Shown piece by piece: positions 1 to 9,031 of a DNA stretch of 64,000 nt. Within the stretch, counting starts at the first letter, position 1, and each line of letters begins with the position of its first letter. Origin of the DNA: Bog-366 sp964501985 (lineage in GTDB: Bacteria > Acidobacteriota > Terriglobia > UBA7540); contig CAZCVY010000007.1 of the NCBI GenBank assembly GCA_964501985.1, positions 3,374 to 67,373 of the forward strand. The letters run 5' to 3'. A model generated the notes under the pieces. The model was not told the DNA's origin, searched no databases, and saw nothing but the letters and a program-made list of their open reading frames with translations. The translations under genes were made by a program, and so were the position numbers.

Positions 1-174
1 GAGGCACACGTGGTGACCTTTCGCGTCTACGACCGGTGCGCCGTCAGCATAAATATGAGCCTCGGGCGGAGTTGCATGGACAATAAGCTTCCCTGTTTGT
101 CCCATTACCGGCTGACTACTAACCAGTAACAGAACGGCCGCAGAAAGGAGAAAGCTGAACTGCCGAACACGCAT
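1..174 (-). CDS. PEGA-domain secreted protein, N-terminal fragment (runs off the window)
   Basis: The first 58 codons of a gene continue past the window edge. The N-terminus is a clear signal peptide: a basic start (MRVRQF), a hydrophobic core and a cut site near PVMGQ. It is followed by a segment of PEGA type, 'GKLIVHATPPEAHIYADG', the short beta-rich repeat found in secreted or surface proteins. A GGAGG ribosome site lies 6 to 7 bases before the ATG, which fixes the start. The function of the full protein cannot be told from this fragment. The neighbouring GH35 gene is on the same strand upstream, but about 270 bases separate them. Confidence 0.7.
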   Translation of the reverse strand, partial: MRVRQFSFLLSAAVLLLVSSQPVMGQTGKLIVHATPPEAHIYADGAPVVDAKGHHVCL

Positions 175-444
175 GTGGATTCCCTCCGTTTATATTTAGT
201 GCACCTTCCTGGAATTCAAATCCCTGCAAATGTTGGAGGGATTGTATCACAATCTAAATAATTTCAAGAAGAAATAGATGTCTTAAGGCGCATTGGCGCC
301 CCCCTTCCCTCTGGTGGGAAAGAGGACAGTCACAGTCCTTCGAACACAAAGCCGGAACTTGGCCCCCCACCCCACCGAGAGGCACCCAGGTCGAATCAAC
401 CCTCGGACCGGGCCTGTAGTCGGGCTTTTCCCCGCATCTGGCCG

Positions 445-3225
445 TCACCATTCAAACTCCACCCTTGTTCGGCGGGCTGAAAACTCAGGGTAAGGCGCAA
501 TTTCCAGTTTCCGCAGGTGATGCGAGAGGTCGGTGTTGGCGAGAACAAAGGTAAGGGTGCTTTCGCCGCCCGGGGAAAGAAATGGTTCAGGAAGGTAGAA
601 TTCTTTCTGGGGGCCCACGGTGACGAAGCGTCCCACCAACTTCCCATTAAGGAAAATGAGGGCGTCACAGTCGGCGTCGAAAGTAAGCTTCCAACATATC
701 TTCCAGGCTTCATCGATCGGAGGCACGGCGAATTTCGCTCGGCACCATGTGAATGCGGGGACTAAGACCTGGTTTTCCGCTTCGCCAAGGAAGACCGCGG
801 GGGTCCACGTACCGGCATCGGGGTTGATTTCCCGCCCGCGCATGGGGGCGGCAAATCGCTGGATTTGCCAGCTTTCCAGACTTTTGGCCGAGGGGAAATC
901 CGCGCCAATGCCGACCGATTCGAGGCCCTTCAACTCTCCCAGGTTTTCGCCAAAATTCGGGGCGCCAAACTGTTCGTAGGAAATCTCCACCAAGTTTGAG
1001 CCGGCGTGCGCATACTTTGTAAGTGGAAAGTCCGTCAATTTCTCTCGGTTCGACGCTTCCGCCACATACTTACCATTGACGAACACCTTTTTCGCGTCGT
1101 CGGCTCGCGTGGAAATAAACATCCTGGCTTCGCCGTTGAATGTAAAGGAGTTCCTGTACTTGACGTAACCGTAGGGCACCGGCCCAAAATCCTCGAGTGC
1201 GTGCAGAGGACCCGTCACCCATTCGCCCTTTCCCGGATCAAACCTCTCAACCCAAATTTCACCCTCACTCAGGCTGACAGGCGCAGTGGGCAACGCCGGC
1301 GTGTTGACTTGAAACCTGGCGAGGTGCCAGGGGCGGTCAAATTGAAAGTCGGTTAGGACGCCATCGAGGCGGCACTTCTCCGGCAGGGGGGGAAGCATGA
1401 CCGCCACATCGTGCTTGCCGGGGAGAAAATCCAAGTCTACCCAGGCGCGACTCTTCACCGAGCCTGATCCTCCCATAGCATACGCGTCAGTCAAGACGGG
1501 AGCCACCACCGTCTTGGTTTCCTCGGAGCCGGGGACAATCTTGGGTGGAAACTCCCACAGGAAGGTGCGTAGCGCTTTGTCGCGCGGAACAACGAAGATC
1601 TGAAGGTGTTCACTGTACAACAGCATTCTTTCTGTGGTGCTGACCTGCACGGCCAGCACCGACGTCTCGTATTCAGGGTCCCAGAAGCGATAAGCTGTTT
1701 CGCCTTCCACTTTCGGTTCGTCCACGGTGGCGAGGCCCATTTCCAGCGTCCGGCCGGGCACGTCGTACAAAATCAGAAAGTCACGATCGAGGTTGACACC
1801 GTGAGCCAACACTTCTCCCGTCGAGTAGCATAGCCTCCCGCCGCTTACCTTGATCTGCACCGGCAGCATTTTCATTTCACGCGGCGCAATTTCCAATTCT
1901 CCCACCCGCGGAGCACTGATCGGCCGCTTGCTCGGACTGTGCGGGTCCGTGAAAGTCATTTTGTAGCGCTGGGGAGCATTCGAGTTCTCGCGAATAAACA
2001 ACACCGAACTGGCCCCGTTAGTGCGCTCGCTGACACTCACGTTGGCGTTCGTACATTCCACGCCCGAAACAGGCACGCCGCGGGCGAGGACGCTGCCGAA
2101 TACGCGCAAAGACTGGCCCATGCCGCGAACGGCGTAGTACTTGTCCCAAAGACCGCCAGGTTCGCGGATTGGCGCGGCGTAGTCATAACTCGTGGTTAGG
2201 TTCTTGGCGGCCCAATCAAAATTAGTGCCGCCGAAGCCCATATAATAATTGAAGGACGTAACCCCCAACTCGAGGGCGGTGAGCGTGATCATCTTGATTT
2301 GCGCGGCGTCAACGCCGTCCTGATTGACCGAAAGCCTGCCCCCGAATTCGCTGAACCATCCGCCCTGGAGTTCCGAGATCGCCAGGGGCGAAGCGGGCTC
2401 TTCGCGGCGCAATTTCTCCAGCGCCGGCGTAAGTTCCTCCACGATCTTCCAGCGCGGATAGAAATTGCACGTGTCCATGATCCGGGCCATTTCGGGGTCG
2501 GTATTTTCGCGCGCCTGCTTGGTCCAACAGGTGATTACGGGCACACTGATGCCGGCGTTCCAAACCATTTTCGCCAGGGCGCGAACGTACTCGAGTTTGT
2601 CCGCATCAGGTATTCGCGCGCTGTAGTCGTACTCGTTTTCCACCTGCACCATGATGATCGGACCACCCACCGTCACCTGGTGCTGCTGGATGATGGGGAG
2701 AACTTGCGAGTACCAATGCTGCGAGGTCCGCAAGCTCTCCGGGTTCGTGGTGCGCAAGGGGAAACGCTTGGCCGCCACCCAGGAAGGAAATCCTCCCCGT
2801 TCCCACTCCGCGCAAATATAGGGACCCGGTCGGGCGATCATCATGAACCCCATCTCGTGCACGAGCTTGACGAATGCTTCGAACTCTACGAGATCCGCTT
2901 TGCCTTCCGTCGGCTCGTGATAATTCCAGAACGCGTAGGATTCAATCGTGTTGAACCCCGCCAGTTTGAACTTCTGCAAGCGATCGCGCCAGAGAGCTTT
3001 GGGGCAGCGCGGATAATGATACGCCCCGCTCATCACCAGCGTGTCCTTGTCATTAACAGTGAAACACTTTGCGTCGTAGCGGATGATTTGCGGATTCTCG
3101 AATTGCATTTGCCCCGCCGGCAGTATTGCGGCGGCATCGAGCGGCGCGCTTCCCCAACGGTCGAGGCGCAACGCCAAGGGCGTTGTGACGGCGTTCAGTA
3201 GAAAATTACGGCGTGATGATTTCAT
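445..3225 (-). CDS. Secreted beta-galactosidase, glycoside hydrolase family 35
   Basis: This enzyme probably removes terminal beta-galactose from plant or microbial glycans outside the cytoplasm. The chosen start (MKSSRRNFLLNAV) gives a twin-arginine type signal, SRRNFLL; an ATG five codons upstream is possible. The GH35 signature GPYICAEWERGGFPSW lies near residue 135. The likely acid/base is the second Glu of VENEY (about residue 198), and the likely nucleophile is the Glu of AISELQGG (about 285). The stretch FGGTNFDWA followed by TTSYDYAAPI is also typical of the family. At 926 residues it is longer than many GH35 proteins; the C-terminal half holds jelly-roll-like segments (for example FNGEARMFISTRADDAKKVF). 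The family call is firm; the natural substrate is inferred. Confidence 0.93.
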   Translation of the reverse strand: MKSSRRNFLLNAVTTPLALRLDRWGSAPLDAAAILPAGQMQFENPQIIRYDAKCFTVNDKDTLVMSGAYHYPRCPKALWRDRLQKFKLAGFNTIESYAFWNYHEPTEGKADLVEFEAFVKLVHEMGFMMIARPGPYICAEWERGGFPSWVAAKRFPLRTTNPESLRTSQHWYSQVLPIIQQHQVTVGGPIIMVQVENEYDYSARIPDADKLEYVRALAKMVWNAGISVPVITCWTKQARENTDPEMARIMDTCNFYPRWKIVEELTPALEKLRREEPASPLAISELQGGWFSEFGGRLSVNQDGVDAAQIKMITLTALELGVTSFNYYMGFGGTNFDWAAKNLTTSYDYAAPIREPGGLWDKYYAVRGMGQSLRVFGSVLARGVPVSGVECTNANVSVSERTNGASSVLFIRENSNAPQRYKMTFTDPHSPSKRPISAPRVGELEIAPREMKMLPVQIKVSGGRLCYSTGEVLAHGVNLDRDFLILYDVPGRTLEMGLATVDEPKVEGETAYRFWDPEYETSVLAVQVSTTERMLLYSEHLQIFVVPRDKALRTFLWEFPPKIVPGSEETKTVVAPVLTDAYAMGGSGSVKSRAWVDLDFLPGKHDVAVMLPPLPEKCRLDGVLTDFQFDRPWHLARFQVNTPALPTAPVSLSEGEIWVERFDPGKGEWVTGPLHALEDFGPVPYGYVKYRNSFTFNGEARMFISTRADDAKKVFVNGKYVAEASNREKLTDFPLTKYAHAGSNLVEISYEQFGAPNFGENLGELKGLESVGIGADFPSAKSLESWQIQRFAAPMRGREINPDAGTWTPAVFLGEAENQVLVPAFTWCRAKFAVPPIDEAWKICWKLTFDADCDALIFLNGKLVGRFVTVGPQKEFYLPEPFLSPGGESTLTFVLANTDLSHHLRKLEIAPYPEFSARRTRVEFEW

Positions 3226-3915
3226 TACTCCCTCTCGCATGCTGATCGGCGACTCACATGGTCACACCCGGCGCGAATGCGGACCACGCGAATTCCGCTA
3301 GAGAGCATGAAGTATAAAAGTGTGGGAACACTTCTGCAACCTTGCGGGGAGTGCGTGTCGAGGCAAAGGAGAGATTTCCTTGCGAGGAGTGTGGGTGGTG
3401 ACGTCTCAGCCGTGAGGCGAAGGGCGAGCGCTGAGAGGCAGGGTGACTGCCCAACTCGGAAAATTGGAGTGTCCCATCAGAATTTTGCCTTTGCCCAGCA
3501 GACTGGGACCCGGCCGGCCAAATGGCGCTTCGACGCATCGTGGGTGTTTCAGGCATCGGACATTTTGGCGTTAGGATCAGATTCAGCGGCCTGCTGCCAG
3601 TGTAACGAACCGAGAATTAAAGTCCTAGCACGGACGGCATAAGAACTTGACGTAATATTTCTATATATATAGACTTAATGGCGGAAGGAACTTTTGCTGA
3701 TTGAGAGTTGCCAAAAGTGGGAAGCGACAAGAGCAGAGATTCCAGTTTGAGCGGCGGCTCAGCTCCTATGCCCCGTATAAAGTGCGTATCTTCAATGTGT
3801 TTCAGCGATTAAGACGGACTGGTTGGACAGGTTCCCGCCTCTTACCAGCAGAATCTTTGCACCGAAAGACCGCAGAAGAAAGCGGTTTGCGCTGCGACTC
3901 GGCTCGCGCGAAAGT
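3226..3915. other. Intergenic region, no gene recognised
   Basis: About 690 bases lie between the GH35 start and the end of the next gene, which is also on the minus strand. I see no convincing gene. An AT-rich patch at 3647-3675 has TTGACG followed by TATATATAGACT at 15 to 17 bases, which resembles a sigma-70 promoter on the plus strand, but no credible plus-strand gene follows it. The remainder has mixed GC and short imperfect hairpins only. Confidence 0.4.
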
Positions 3916-4479
3916 TTACAACAATGCCTTTGGGCCTTCGATATCCATTACCACGGAGTGAATTAAGCGACCTCTTGCGTTGATAGCTTTCAGTTCGTTT
4001 TCCAGGTTGTACTCGACAGAATCCGTAGGGTCGCCGCCGGATTTCTTGCTGTAGATGTGGGAGCGATGAGACACGAGTGCGCCCCGGTCATCATACGCGT
4101 TCGCGTAAATGGTATTTGAGTTGATCGTGTACGGAACATTCTTAGTTGTCGTAGTCGATGTGGCTGTGCCATCGTCGCGGTAGTTCCACGTCTCGTCTGT
4201 TTTAACCACAGGTTCAAAACCGTGGAAGTAGCTGGCAGATTGCGACAGAACTATTAAGTAGTTCGCGCGGTCCCGCAGGGGCTGCTGCGAAAAGCAGATG
4301 TCGGGATGTTTGCTGGCATTCTTTTCCACCCAATTAGCGATCCACCCTCGGCTGCCCAAGGAAGGATGTACCCCGCTTGAATCCGCCAACGCGAACGTCA
4401 CAACCTTGCTACACATTTGGGCGTCAGCGGACACGCTAAGGAGGCACAACCCTATAGTTACCAGAATTGCCTGTCTCAT
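3916..4479 (-). CDS. Secreted hypothetical protein
   Basis: The 187-residue product starts with a classical signal peptide, MRQAILVTIGLCLLSVSADA, with likely cleavage after ADA. The mature part has two cysteines (MCSKVV and DICFSQ) and a Thr-rich segment (TATSTTTTKN) around residue 110. A GGAGG and an AAGG sit just before the ATG. The pattern of short strands and the phrase ANYLIVLSQSASYF resemble small periplasmic proteins common in Acidobacteria, but I do not recognise a named family. It stands alone, with long gaps on both sides, so the context gives no functional hint. Confidence 0.7.
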   Translation of the reverse strand: MRQAILVTIGLCLLSVSADAQMCSKVVTFALADSSGVHPSLGSRGWIANWVEKNASKHPDICFSQQPLRDRANYLIVLSQSASYFHGFEPVVKTDETWNYRDDGTATSTTTTKNVPYTINSNTIYANAYDDRGALVSHRSHIYSKKSGGDPTDSVEYNLENELKAINARGRLIHSVVMDIEGPKALL

Positions 4480-4774
4480 TGCCTTTACCCCTCCTCCCCC
4501 GGATCAACGGTGGGCTCTCGGATAGGACGCCCGAACCCTCTGTAGGGGCGCATGCAATTGACCTACCATTCCAATCGCGCGTAAGTGTTTGAAACATCAA
4601 GGCAAGAGGTCAGGCCCCGGTGAACAAGATCCACCATACGGGTGGTGGTTTTGGGCCACCCCCGTTTGAGGCTTGCCCTCGCCACAGGCTACCTACGAAG
4701 ACTCGAAAGCGGCAACTCTATGCCGCGCTCTAAAGCTCCGCAGGCACTTTCGGGACTCTGGGAGAATTCTTCAA

Positions 4775-5272
4775 TCATGGGGCTTGCCAGATGAGGTGGT
4801 GTTTCTCGTCCTTGCCGAACATGACGATTGAGGCGGCGGAAGTTTTTTCGGTTGTTCCCGCCTTAAAGTTGACCTTCCCGGTGCTCCCCAGGTTCATCTG
4901 AAATCCCTGGGAATCGGCGAGCCTGATGGCGGGGGCGCCTTGTGGCGAAACGCTGATCGCGGCGTGATCCACGCCCTGCGCGTCCAGAAGGAGGATGACC
5001 GCGGAACCGTCGGTGTCCGTCACAAGCCCCTCGCGCGCAACTCCATCCGCGTCGGAGATATTGATGCCATTGACGTTCATCCTCATTCGCTGTACGCCCG
5101 AGTTATCCACAATGTCGAACTCGCGGGCCGTGATCTTCTGCGGAGCAGACTGCGTCGCGTACATCGTAACGAGGGCCGTGGTCACCACGAGCGGGGCGAC
5201 GGCAAATCCTTTGAGCCGCCGATGGGCGCCCTCGAGACATTCCAGCCGCTCGACAAGTTCTCTCTCGGTCAT
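4775..5272 (-). CDS. Membrane-anchored hypothetical protein with coiled N-terminus
   Basis: The 165-residue product begins with a short amphipathic helix (MTERELVERLECLEGAHRR), then one membrane segment (about residues 22-38). A beta-rich outer part follows, in which GV/DxxG phrases recur (VDNSGVQRM, ISDADGVARE, LLDAQGVDHA, RLADSQGFQM). The repeats suggest a small beta-solenoid or lectin-like fold. The start was chosen because GAAGGA precedes this ATG; the frame stays open far upstream, but there it only runs antisense to the SIS gene. I recognise the general style from Acidobacteria proteins but not a function. Confidence 0.65.
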   Translation of the reverse strand: MTERELVERLECLEGAHRRLKGFAVAPLVVTTALVTMYATQSAPQKITAREFDIVDNSGVQRMRMNVNGINISDADGVAREGLVTDTDGSAVILLLDAQGVDHAAISVSPQGAPAIRLADSQGFQMNLGSTGKVNFKAGTTEKTSAASIVMFGKDEKHHLIWQAP

Positions 5273-5554
5273 GGCGAATCCTTCCAGGCGGATTTGTTGG
5301 GCTCGCTGAAAAATCGAAACTGAGTCTATCACACCCACGTTTAGCAAGGCTGTGATGGAGGATACCGGGCAGTGACAGGAGTCCGCGACCCGGAGTCCGG
5401 CAGCAGAAGTACGAGATTCGCCGGAAACGGCCGAGTCCAGAGGCTCATCGCAATTCACAAAATCACCCCTGGCGGATGACTCAATCAGAACGACGCACGC
5501 AGCGCTTGCCCTTCGCGGCGCGATGATGAATAATTCAAGCAAAGGAGAAAAAGG

Positions 5555-6151
5555 ATGATTCGTGAGCAGTTTCTTGACTATTGCCAGGGCCTGAAGAGCG
5601 CTCTGGACGCTATTCCCGCGGACGCCGTGGAGAAGTTCTTGCAGCTCCTGGAGAGCGCTTACCAGGATGGCCGCCAGGTGTTTCTCCTGGGCAACGGAGG
5701 AAGCGGCGCCACCGCCTCCCATGCGGCCGCCGATTTGAACAAGGGCGTCTCCTACGGCCGGGAAAAACGCTTTCGCGTGATGAGCCTGAACGACAACATG
5801 GCCACACTGACCGCCTATGCAAACGATGTTGCCTACAGCGACGCCTATGTGGAGCAGCTCAAGAATTTCCTGAATCGCGGCGATTTGGTGATTGGCATTT
5901 CGGGCAGCGGCAATTCCCTGAGCGTGCTGAAGGCGATTGAATACGCTAACCAGCAGGGCGCCGTCACCGTGGGGCTGTGCGGCTTCGGTGGCGGCAAACT
6001 GGCCGCCATGGCGCAGGTCCCCGTACACGTTCCGGTGAACGACATGCAAAAGGTCGAGGACATCCACATGATGCTCTTCCACGTGGCCATGCAGGTGCTT
6101 TGCGCGCGCATGGATGCTTCCGCCCCTGCGCCCGCCGCCCGCGCGTGCTGA
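5555..6151 (+). CDS. SIS-domain phosphosugar isomerase (GmhA-like)
   Basis: The 198-residue protein is a single sugar isomerase (SIS) domain of the GmhA/DiaA type. GmhA converts sedoheptulose 7-phosphate to D-glycero-D-manno-heptose 7-phosphate in the cytoplasm. Visible features are the phosphate-binding loop VFLLGNGGSGATASHAAAD (about residues 41-59), the second Ser-rich loop ISGSGNS (about 111-117) and the C-terminal VEDIHMMLFHVAMQVL helix that closes the family's active site. The ribosome site AAAGGAGAAAAAGG is strong. No heptose kinase or adenylyltransferase gene is next to it, so a role in a modified-sugar precursor for the polysaccharide genes downstream is an inference. DiaA-type proteins are the main alternative. 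Confidence 0.85.
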   Translation: MIREQFLDYCQGLKSALDAIPADAVEKFLQLLESAYQDGRQVFLLGNGGSGATASHAAADLNKGVSYGREKRFRVMSLNDNMATLTAYANDVAYSDAYVEQLKNFLNRGDLVIGISGSGNSLSVLKAIEYANQQGAVTVGLCGFGGGKLAAMAQVPVHVPVNDMQKVEDIHMMLFHVAMQVLCARMDASAPAPAARAC

Positions 6152-6187
6152 CGCGGTGGATTGCTTGCCGCCAATCAATCATTGCCC

Positions 6188-6420
6188 GGCTCCGGCGCCC
6201 GCTCTGCGGAAAGGCTCCGATTTTCGCACCGTTAGTTTTGGGTGTCGCGACCCCAAATTCGAACATGCTCGGTCTGCCCGGCTCCGCCGCCTGCTCTGCG
6301 GAAAGGCTCCGATTTTCGTACCTGTAGTTTTGGATGTTTGTAGGGACAGCGGATTCAAGCATGCTCGGTCTGGCCGGCTCCGCCGCCTGCTCTGCGGAAA
6401 GGCTCCGCCTTTCCGAGTGC
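6188..6420. repeat. Three REP-like palindromic units upstream of the RAYT gene
   Basis: Three copies of a unit built on GGCTCCGCCGCCTGCTCTG followed by CGGAAAGGCTCCG occur with a period of 92 to 96 bases (GCTCTGCGG at 6201, 6293 and 6389). The third copy has a complete hairpin, CGGAAAGGC/GCCTTTCCG; in the first two the 3' arm has diverged to GATTTTCG. The interval between units is also partly repeated (ATGCTCGGTCTG). The opposite orientation of the same unit is found beyond the transposase gene. Confidence 0.85.
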
Positions 6421-6468
6421 GGCCAAGAAAGATTCCCTTTTTTTTGGAGGCTCCGCCTCCAACAGGTC

Positions 6469-7017
6469 ATGGTAACAATCTCCCGAGACAGTCCGTGCCT
6501 CTCCATCACTAGCGTGGCGCACGACCGCCCGCCGGTGTTCCGCACCGATGCCATGAAGCAGATCGTTTGCGCGGCCATAGACGAAGCGCGCCACTCGGGC
6601 GGCTTCGCGATCTTTGCTTACGTCATCATGCCCGACCATCTGCACATTATCACCGACGGAGCGCTCAAGATCTCAGATACGCTTCGCTTTCTAAACGGAA
6701 TTTCCAGTCATCGCGTGATTGGCTACCTGAACGAAAACGGCTACACCACATCCCTGGCGAAACTCCAGGACGCGCGGAAGGCGCGAGGCCATGCCCACTC
6801 GCTGTGGGACGGGCACTCAAACGCTCTGCCGGTATACGGCGAAACCTTCTTTATGCAGCGCGTGAATTACATTCACCAGAACCCGGTGCGAGCAGGGTTG
6901 GTCGAGCGCGCGGACGATTATCGATGGTCGAGCGTTCGGTGCTGGAATCGCTGGCCTCGCGAGGACGAACCCTTGCTCGTAGATCTAAAAAAGATTTCCT
7001 GGCGGAGACCTCGGTGA
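6469..7017 (+). CDS. REP-associated tyrosine transposase (RAYT, IS200-like Y1 family)
   Basis: The 182-residue protein is a single-strand DNA transposase of the TnpA-REP class, which nicks and joins REP-palindrome DNA through a catalytic tyrosine. It shows the HUH motif in YVIMPDHLHIITDG and the family C-terminal block with the tyrosine, NYIHQNPVRAGLVERADDYR, ending in WSS. The frame is open further upstream, but there it only translates the palindromic repeats, so I chose the ATG giving MVTISRDSPCL; its ribosome site is weak. The gene sits between three REP-like units on the left and two inverted ones on the right, the arrangement expected for a RAYT and its cognate repeats. It appears intact. 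Confidence 0.9.
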   Translation: MVTISRDSPCLSITSVAHDRPPVFRTDAMKQIVCAAIDEARHSGGFAIFAYVIMPDHLHIITDGALKISDTLRFLNGISSHRVIGYLNENGYTTSLAKLQDARKARGHAHSLWDGHSNALPVYGETFFMQRVNYIHQNPVRAGLVERADDYRWSSVRCWNRWPREDEPLLVDLKKISWRRPR

Positions 7018-7086
7018 GGGGGTCGGCGAGGCACAGCCTCGCCCTGAAAGGAAAAAGTAATAGAAAGATAAAAAGGGGACGGGCCT

Positions 7087-7293
7087 CGGAAAGGCGGAGC
7101 CTTTCCGCAGAGCAGGCGGCGGAGCCGAGGAACGGGACCGTTTGCGTGAGCCTAAGATTCTCCGACTCGAAATCCTCGGAATTGGGGCGAGTGAGCTAGG
7201 CACCTCGCCAAGAGAAGAAGAAATCATTGAGTGAAGGGACGGGGGTCGCGATCGGAAAGGCGGAGCGTTTCCGCAGAGCAGACGGCGGAGCCG
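7087..7293. repeat. Two REP-like palindromic units in inverted orientation
   Basis: Units at 7087-7127 and 7253-7293 are the reverse complement of those before the transposase: CGGAAAGGCGGAGCCTTTCCG followed by CAGAGCAGGCGGCGGAGCCG. The first is a perfect hairpin; the second has one change (AGCGTTTCC). Further decayed fragments (ACGGAACCTTCCCGC and ACGGAACCTCACCGCG) continue to about 7500, so the 537 bases between the transposase and the next gene are essentially repeat-derived. Confidence 0.85.
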
Positions 7294-7554
7294 GGGGTGG
7301 AACTATTGGCGGGAGAGGAAGATCCTCCGACTCGAGATCTCAGGATTTGGGCAAGTCGGCGAGGCGGAGCCGGGAAATAAAACCGGTTGCTATGAGTGGG
7401 CCGTATCCCCAAGGCTGGTAACCTAAGGGAAAACGGAACCTTCCCGCAAGGTAGGCTGCGGACGACGGAGAAACGGAACCTCACCGCGACGCAGGCGAAG
7501 GAGCCCGGGAATGGAACAGGGCACGTGGCGGAGCCAAGCGAGGCGGACGGAATA

Positions 7555-8769
7555 ATGAACATTGCCATTCTTGGGCTCACGGCGACGTCCTACGGCAGCC
7601 ATACTTACCTGAAGAATCTTCTTCCCAACTTGGCGCGACTGGACCGGTCCAACCGCTACGAGGTTTTTCTTCCCGAGGCGAACGTGCAAGATTTGGACGC
7701 GCGGCAGGCGAATTTCCACGTTCACCTGCATCGTTGGCCGCCCAAGTCCGGAACCCTGCGCGTGCTTTGGGAGCAACTTGTTCTCCCCTGGATTCTCCGA
7801 GCGCATAGGGTCGATGCCGTATACACGACGCACAGCATGGCAATTTTGCTCTCCCCGCTTCCCAGCATCATCATCATGCAGAATGTCGAACCTTTTTTCG
7901 CCGGGCAATTTCCCAACCCTCCCCATCTGCGGGCGCGGCTTTGGCTGCTGCGGATGATGATGGAGTTTTCCCTCCACCGCAGCCCCAAGATCATCGCTAT
8001 TTCCGATTGGGAGAAGGGGTTCCTGGTCGAGCGTTTTCACCTGCCCCCCGATCAGATCGTTGTCAGCTACCCCGGTGTGACGGAAGGATTCCGTCCGCCG
8101 ACTCCGGGCTCGGAGGCATTGCTGCGCGAGCGTCTGGGGATCGAGCCGCCTTATCTTCTCTCGGTGACGCGCCTGGCGGGTTACGGCAATCTGCTGAATC
8201 TGGCCAAGGCGTACGTCTCTCTGGTGAAAGCGGGCAAGGTCACCATGCCGCTGGTGGTTCCGGGCGGCGTGTGGGACTCGCAGTACATTGGCAAGGTCAA
8301 GAAGCTTCTCGCCGCCGAAGGTTGCGTGGACCGGGTCAAGTTTCTTGGCTACGTGCCCCATCAGGACATGCCCTTGCTCTTCGGGCATGCCGCATGTTTT
8401 GTCTTCCCTTCCTTGCTGGAAGCGTGCGGCACGGTATTGATTGAGGCGCTTGCCTGTGGGACGCCGATTCTGTGCTGCCGGCGCCGACCCATGAGCGATA
8501 TCTGCGGCGACGCGGCCGTGTTGTTTGATGGCGAAGATCCTAACGACATTGCCGCGAAAATCTTCGACGTGCTGTCGAACCAGCCCCTCCGCGAAAAGCT
8601 CTCCCGTCGCGCGGTCGAGCGAGCCACACAGTTTTCCTGGCGGCAGGGCGCGGAAAAGATCTACCGGATTTTCGAGGAACTCGCCCCGCGACCCGTGAAA
8701 CCAAAATCACGGAAAGGAGGACCTAACCGCAGCCGTACAAGCTTGTCCAGATTACGATCCAGTCATTGA
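7555..8769 (+). CDS. GT4-family glycosyltransferase
   Basis: The 404-residue GT-B enzyme transfers a sugar from a nucleotide donor to a growing glycan at the cytoplasmic membrane. The N-terminal domain starts MNIAILGLTATSYGSHTYLK, a compact acceptor-side motif. The C-terminal donor domain has SVTRLAGYGNLLNLAKAY, then GYVPHQDMPLLFGHAACFVF and the GT4 signature FPSLLEACGTVLIEALACG, whose first Glu contacts the donor. The start was set at ATG 7555 because upstream in-frame codons only read through repeats; GAGGCGGACGGAATA precedes it. The basic tail (KSRKGGPNRSRTSL) is unlike the core and may be repeat-derived. Donor and acceptor are unknown. Confidence 0.88.
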   Translation: MNIAILGLTATSYGSHTYLKNLLPNLARLDRSNRYEVFLPEANVQDLDARQANFHVHLHRWPPKSGTLRVLWEQLVLPWILRAHRVDAVYTTHSMAILLSPLPSIIIMQNVEPFFAGQFPNPPHLRARLWLLRMMMEFSLHRSPKIIAISDWEKGFLVERFHLPPDQIVVSYPGVTEGFRPPTPGSEALLRERLGIEPPYLLSVTRLAGYGNLLNLAKAYVSLVKAGKVTMPLVVPGGVWDSQYIGKVKKLLAAEGCVDRVKFLGYVPHQDMPLLFGHAACFVFPSLLEACGTVLIEALACGTPILCCRRRPMSDICGDAAVLFDGEDPNDIAAKIFDVLSNQPLREKLSRRAVERATQFSWRQGAEKIYRIFEELAPRPVKPKSRKGGPNRSRTSLSRLRSSH

Positions 8770-8775
8770 GGAACG

Positions 8776-8958
8776 CTTAGCGGCTTCGCCGCTCGCTTTG
8801 CGGGAAGGCTGGGCCTTCCCGTCGCTGGAGACCACCAACCAACCCCCTCCGCGCCGCTCGCCCCGATTCATCGGGGCGAGCGGCGCGGAGGAGGGAAAAG
8901 TAGGTGCGATGGGCCGGAAGGGCAAAGCCCTTCCGCACAGCAGGGGGCGAAGCCCCAT
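8776..8958. repeat. REP-like palindromes between two glycosyltransferase genes
   Basis: The 262-base gap holds at least three hairpins: CGGGAAGGCTGGGCCTTCCCG near 8802, a long GC-rich palindrome at about 8845-8897 (arms CCCCTCCGCGCCGCTCGCCC and its complement), and CGGAAGGGCAAAGCCCTTCCG near 8917. The first and third share the core of the REP-like family around the transposase gene at 6469. Confidence 0.75.
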
Positions 8959-9031
8959 CGAGCCCGGTGATGGCCCTTTAATTCGGACAGCCTTGCAGCC
9001 GTAATCCACCCGGCTCGGCCCACAAGAACCC

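Noticed and set aside
2299..3201. 300-codon plus-strand open frame inside the GH35 gene
   Set aside because: Shadow of the GH35 coding strand in a GC-rich genome; no domain, no ribosome site, rich in His and Arg.
3647..3675. TTGACG with TATATA spaced 15-17 bases, promoter-like
   Set aside because: It points to the plus strand, where no credible gene follows, so it is not listed as a promoter by itself.
5273..6178. Long minus-strand open frame continuing upstream of the hypothetical gene at 4775
   Set aside because: It runs antisense to the well-supported SIS gene. Its residues (many His, Ala, Gly) reflect GC-rich antisense codons, and a ribosome site exists only at 5272.
6446..6460. Hairpin GGAGGCTCCGCCTCC beside a T run, considered as a terminator
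   Set aside because: The T run precedes the hairpin on the plus strand and reads as A on the minus strand, so it fits a terminator in neither direction.
6188..7293. Repeats considered as a CRISPR array
   Set aside because: Units are hairpins with partly repeated spacers, in two orientations, with no cas genes; they fit RAYT/REP elements.
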